35,122 bases of DNA from an uncultured Prevotella sp. GTDB taxonomy: Bacteria > Bacteroidota > Bacteroidia > Bacteroidales > Bacteroidaceae. Both the position numbers and the translations under genes were made by a program. Positions 33,971-35,122 of the stretch are shown piece after piece (position 1 is the first letter of the stretch; each line of letters opens with the position of its first letter). The stretch is taken from contig CALCHM010000040.1 of the NCBI GenBank assembly GCA_937901345.1, positions 1 through 35,122 of the forward strand, in the 5' to 3' direction. The notes under the pieces are model-generated. The model made no database searches and had not been told where the DNA came from. It saw only the letters and a program-made list of their open reading frames with translations.

Positions 33971-34152
33971 TTACAGACTAATATAGAGTGCAGATAACAC
34001 AATCACTGTTGCGAAGAATGCAACAGCGAACTGAACTCGTCGTACCCTTTGACAAGCACGAATTTTCGTGCCATAACACTAAAGAGTAGAATCGCTCCAA
34101 ACACAAATAGATAGAGTGCAATATATTCCGTTTGTCTCTTATTCATAGTCAT
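33971..34152 (-). pseudogene. Small two-helix membrane protein, apparently frameshifted
   Basis: From the ATG at 34152 (or the in-frame ATG at 34146) the frame gives 49 residues, with a good membrane helix (IALYLFVFGAILLFSV), then an unlikely tail ending at 34003. A second frame, ending at 33971-33973 directly before the next gene, encodes RACQRVRRVQ followed by another good membrane helix (FAVAFFATVIVLSALYISL). The two frames differ by one base. Adding one A to the A-run after MARK (plus-strand T-run 34063-34066) joins them into a single 60-residue protein with two helices. It may be a broken gene, a phase-variable gene or a sequencing error. Confidence 0.5.
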
Positions 34153-34429
34153 TTTTGTTAATCGTTTGAGAGATAAAAACAGTGCAAGCCGAGCGCAGAG
34201 GAAGTTTACTTTCTATGCCGAGGCGCCGCCTGTTTTCGTCCTTTGTAAGGGCAAAGATATATGATTATACAATACGAAAAATGGCACTTGTACTAATTGA
34301 CCGCACGTGCCATAGGTTGTCCTATCGTGTCATAGTAACTCTATTTTTACACGATAATTATGTAAATGGGAAATTTTCCGTATCTTTAAAGCATAATTTT
34401 TAGTAAAACTATTAATACCATATATCACT
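34153..34429. promoter_or_regulatory. Divergent regulatory region
   Basis: A minus-strand -7 box (TATCTTTG at plus 34252-34259) precedes the small membrane gene, with a leader of about 100 bases that holds a short hairpin. For the plus-strand gene, TATCTTTA at 34381-34388 is a weaker -7 box. Two inverted repeats lie between: ATGGCAC (34281-34287) with GTGCCAT (34307-34313), and TATCGTGT (34324-34331) with ACACGATA (34350-34357). They may be operators. Confidence 0.45.
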
Positions 34430-34930
34430 ATGAAAAGGTTAATACTATTTGTACTAATCACTACTTTGTCTATAGTTTTTAATGATGTAAAAGCCCAAAC
34501 AGTAGGCTATACATATAAAGCATTAGCAGCCGAGGGGTGCAGTATGAAATATAGTGTTGCAAAACAGAATGAAAAGTTCTATATCATTGCTACTGTTTCA
34601 TCTGATAGAATGAAATTTTTGAAGGAATCAACAATGATGGTTAGAACTGCCAATGGGGATGTTATTAAGTTCTCAGGAGAGTTAATTGACAATGGCACTG
34701 AGTCTGCTGGAATAGTTTCAGGCAATATGGTTATTCCTATCACATCTATTATATCGACAGCACAATTTGAAGTTTCTCCAGAACAGTTTGAACTTTTAAA
34801 GGATGGAATTATTAAAGTACGATTAACAACGACCCCTATAGAACACGAAAGAGAATTCAAGAAGGATAAAATTGGCAAGAAATTATATGAATTCTATCTT
34901 GATGCCCAAAATAAGGAGGATAACTTTTAA
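34430..34930 (+). CDS. Secreted protein of unknown function
   Basis: A 166-residue protein with a signal peptide (LILFVLITTLSIVFNDVKAQ, cleavage probably after the first 23 residues). The mature part is predicted beta-rich in its first two thirds (MKYSVAKQNEKFYIIATVSS, SGNMVIPITSIIST) and ends in a Lys/Glu-rich helix. No family is recognised. It stands alone in AT-rich DNA; a terminator-like hairpin follows. Confidence 0.65.
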   Translation: MKRLILFVLITTLSIVFNDVKAQTVGYTYKALAAEGCSMKYSVAKQNEKFYIIATVSSDRMKFLKESTMMVRTANGDVIKFSGELIDNGTESAGIVSGNMVIPITSIISTAQFEVSPEQFELLKDGIIKVRLTTTPIEHEREFKKDKIGKKLYEFYLDAQNKEDNF

Positions 34931-35012
34931 ATATATCTAATTGTCGTAAGTTGTCAAAATAGGATTGTAACTTTACAAATTTTTAAAGAAGAATTTACAT
35001 ATATAAAAAGAA

Positions 35013-35037
35013 ACAAGGCGGACAAAATCCGCCTTGT
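35013..35037 (+). terminator. Hairpin after the last gene, probable terminator
   Basis: ACAAGGCGGA (35013-35022) pairs perfectly with TCCGCCTTGT (35028-35037) across a 5-base loop. Only a weak T-rich tail follows (CATATGTGATTT). The last 85 bases of the window are AT-rich with no gene. Confidence 0.7.
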
Positions 35038-35122
35038 CATATGTGATTTATTTACCAATAAATAATTTATTTCCCGATGCAGTAATTAGTTGAATTACTT
35101 AACTTATTGTTATATAATGATT

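Noticed and set aside
34055..34075. Programmed -1 frameshift in the small membrane gene
   Set aside because: The run is only four bases and the preceding codon (CGA) does not make a proper slippery heptamer; a plain one-base deletion fits better.
1..35122. Prophage, integrative element or insertion sequence
   Set aside because: No integrase, transposase, mobilisation or structural phage gene was found, and no attachment-site pair apart from the 53-bp repeats.

Overview
The window reads as a chromosomal segment of a Bacteroidales bacterium, most likely Prevotella or a close relative. The evidence is the TAnnTTTG-type promoter elements, the gene set (Bacteroidetes-type LptD, a BACON-domain lipoprotein, lipoprotein-type M49 peptidase, dxs-trkA-trkH order, two-domain malic enzyme) and the many short repeats between genes. 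No rRNA, tRNA, CRISPR array, integrase or complete insertion sequence was seen. The assignment is by gene families only, not by a marker-gene comparison.

Left accessory region (1-7578). It opens with 41-bp tandem repeats and an 840-bp non-coding stretch that holds a candidate structured RNA and a strong terminator. A three-gene restriction-modification-like locus follows: a short methyltransferase-like protein with motif I but no NPPY; an Eco57I-type methylase with both motifs and a compositionally foreign recognition region; and, after a repeat-filled gap, a 977-residue protein combining a GIY-YIG-like domain with a DExH helicase. Next comes a two-gene zeta-toxin cassette, exactly bracketed by two identical 53-bp copies of a bidirectional terminator.

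Core region (7605-29019). Minus-strand genes encode an L-cysteine desulfidase-like enzyme behind a small AraC-type regulator, an AlkD-like protein coupled to a BACON lipoprotein, LptD, and a DegT-type sugar aminotransferase. A plus-strand AraC-like regulator interrupts. The minus strand then continues with RmlB, an M49 dipeptidyl-peptidase lipoprotein, TrkH, TrkA, Dxs and a malic enzyme. Plus-strand genes follow for a TetR-type regulator (divergent from the malic enzyme) and a sugar nucleotidyltransferase. LptD, RmlB and the aminotransferase suggest surface-polysaccharide work, TrkA/TrkH form a potassium uptake system, and Dxs starts the non-mevalonate isoprenoid pathway. Several intergenic gaps carry 9-bp tandem repeats centred on CTAG or TTAA.

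Right accessory region (about 29040-35122). This is AT-rich and poorly conserved. It contains a possible acetyltransferase gene stub, a HEPN-like protein, a Fic protein with its own inhibitory motif and a palindrome by its promoter, a possible gene remnant, two orphan secreted proteins, and a minus-strand pair of small genes. The first of that pair appears to be broken by a single missing base in a short homopolymer.

The most promising unusual items are the terminator-bracketed toxin cassette, the three-part restriction locus with its mosaic methylase, and the frameshifted small membrane gene. None of these is claimed as a proven new system.
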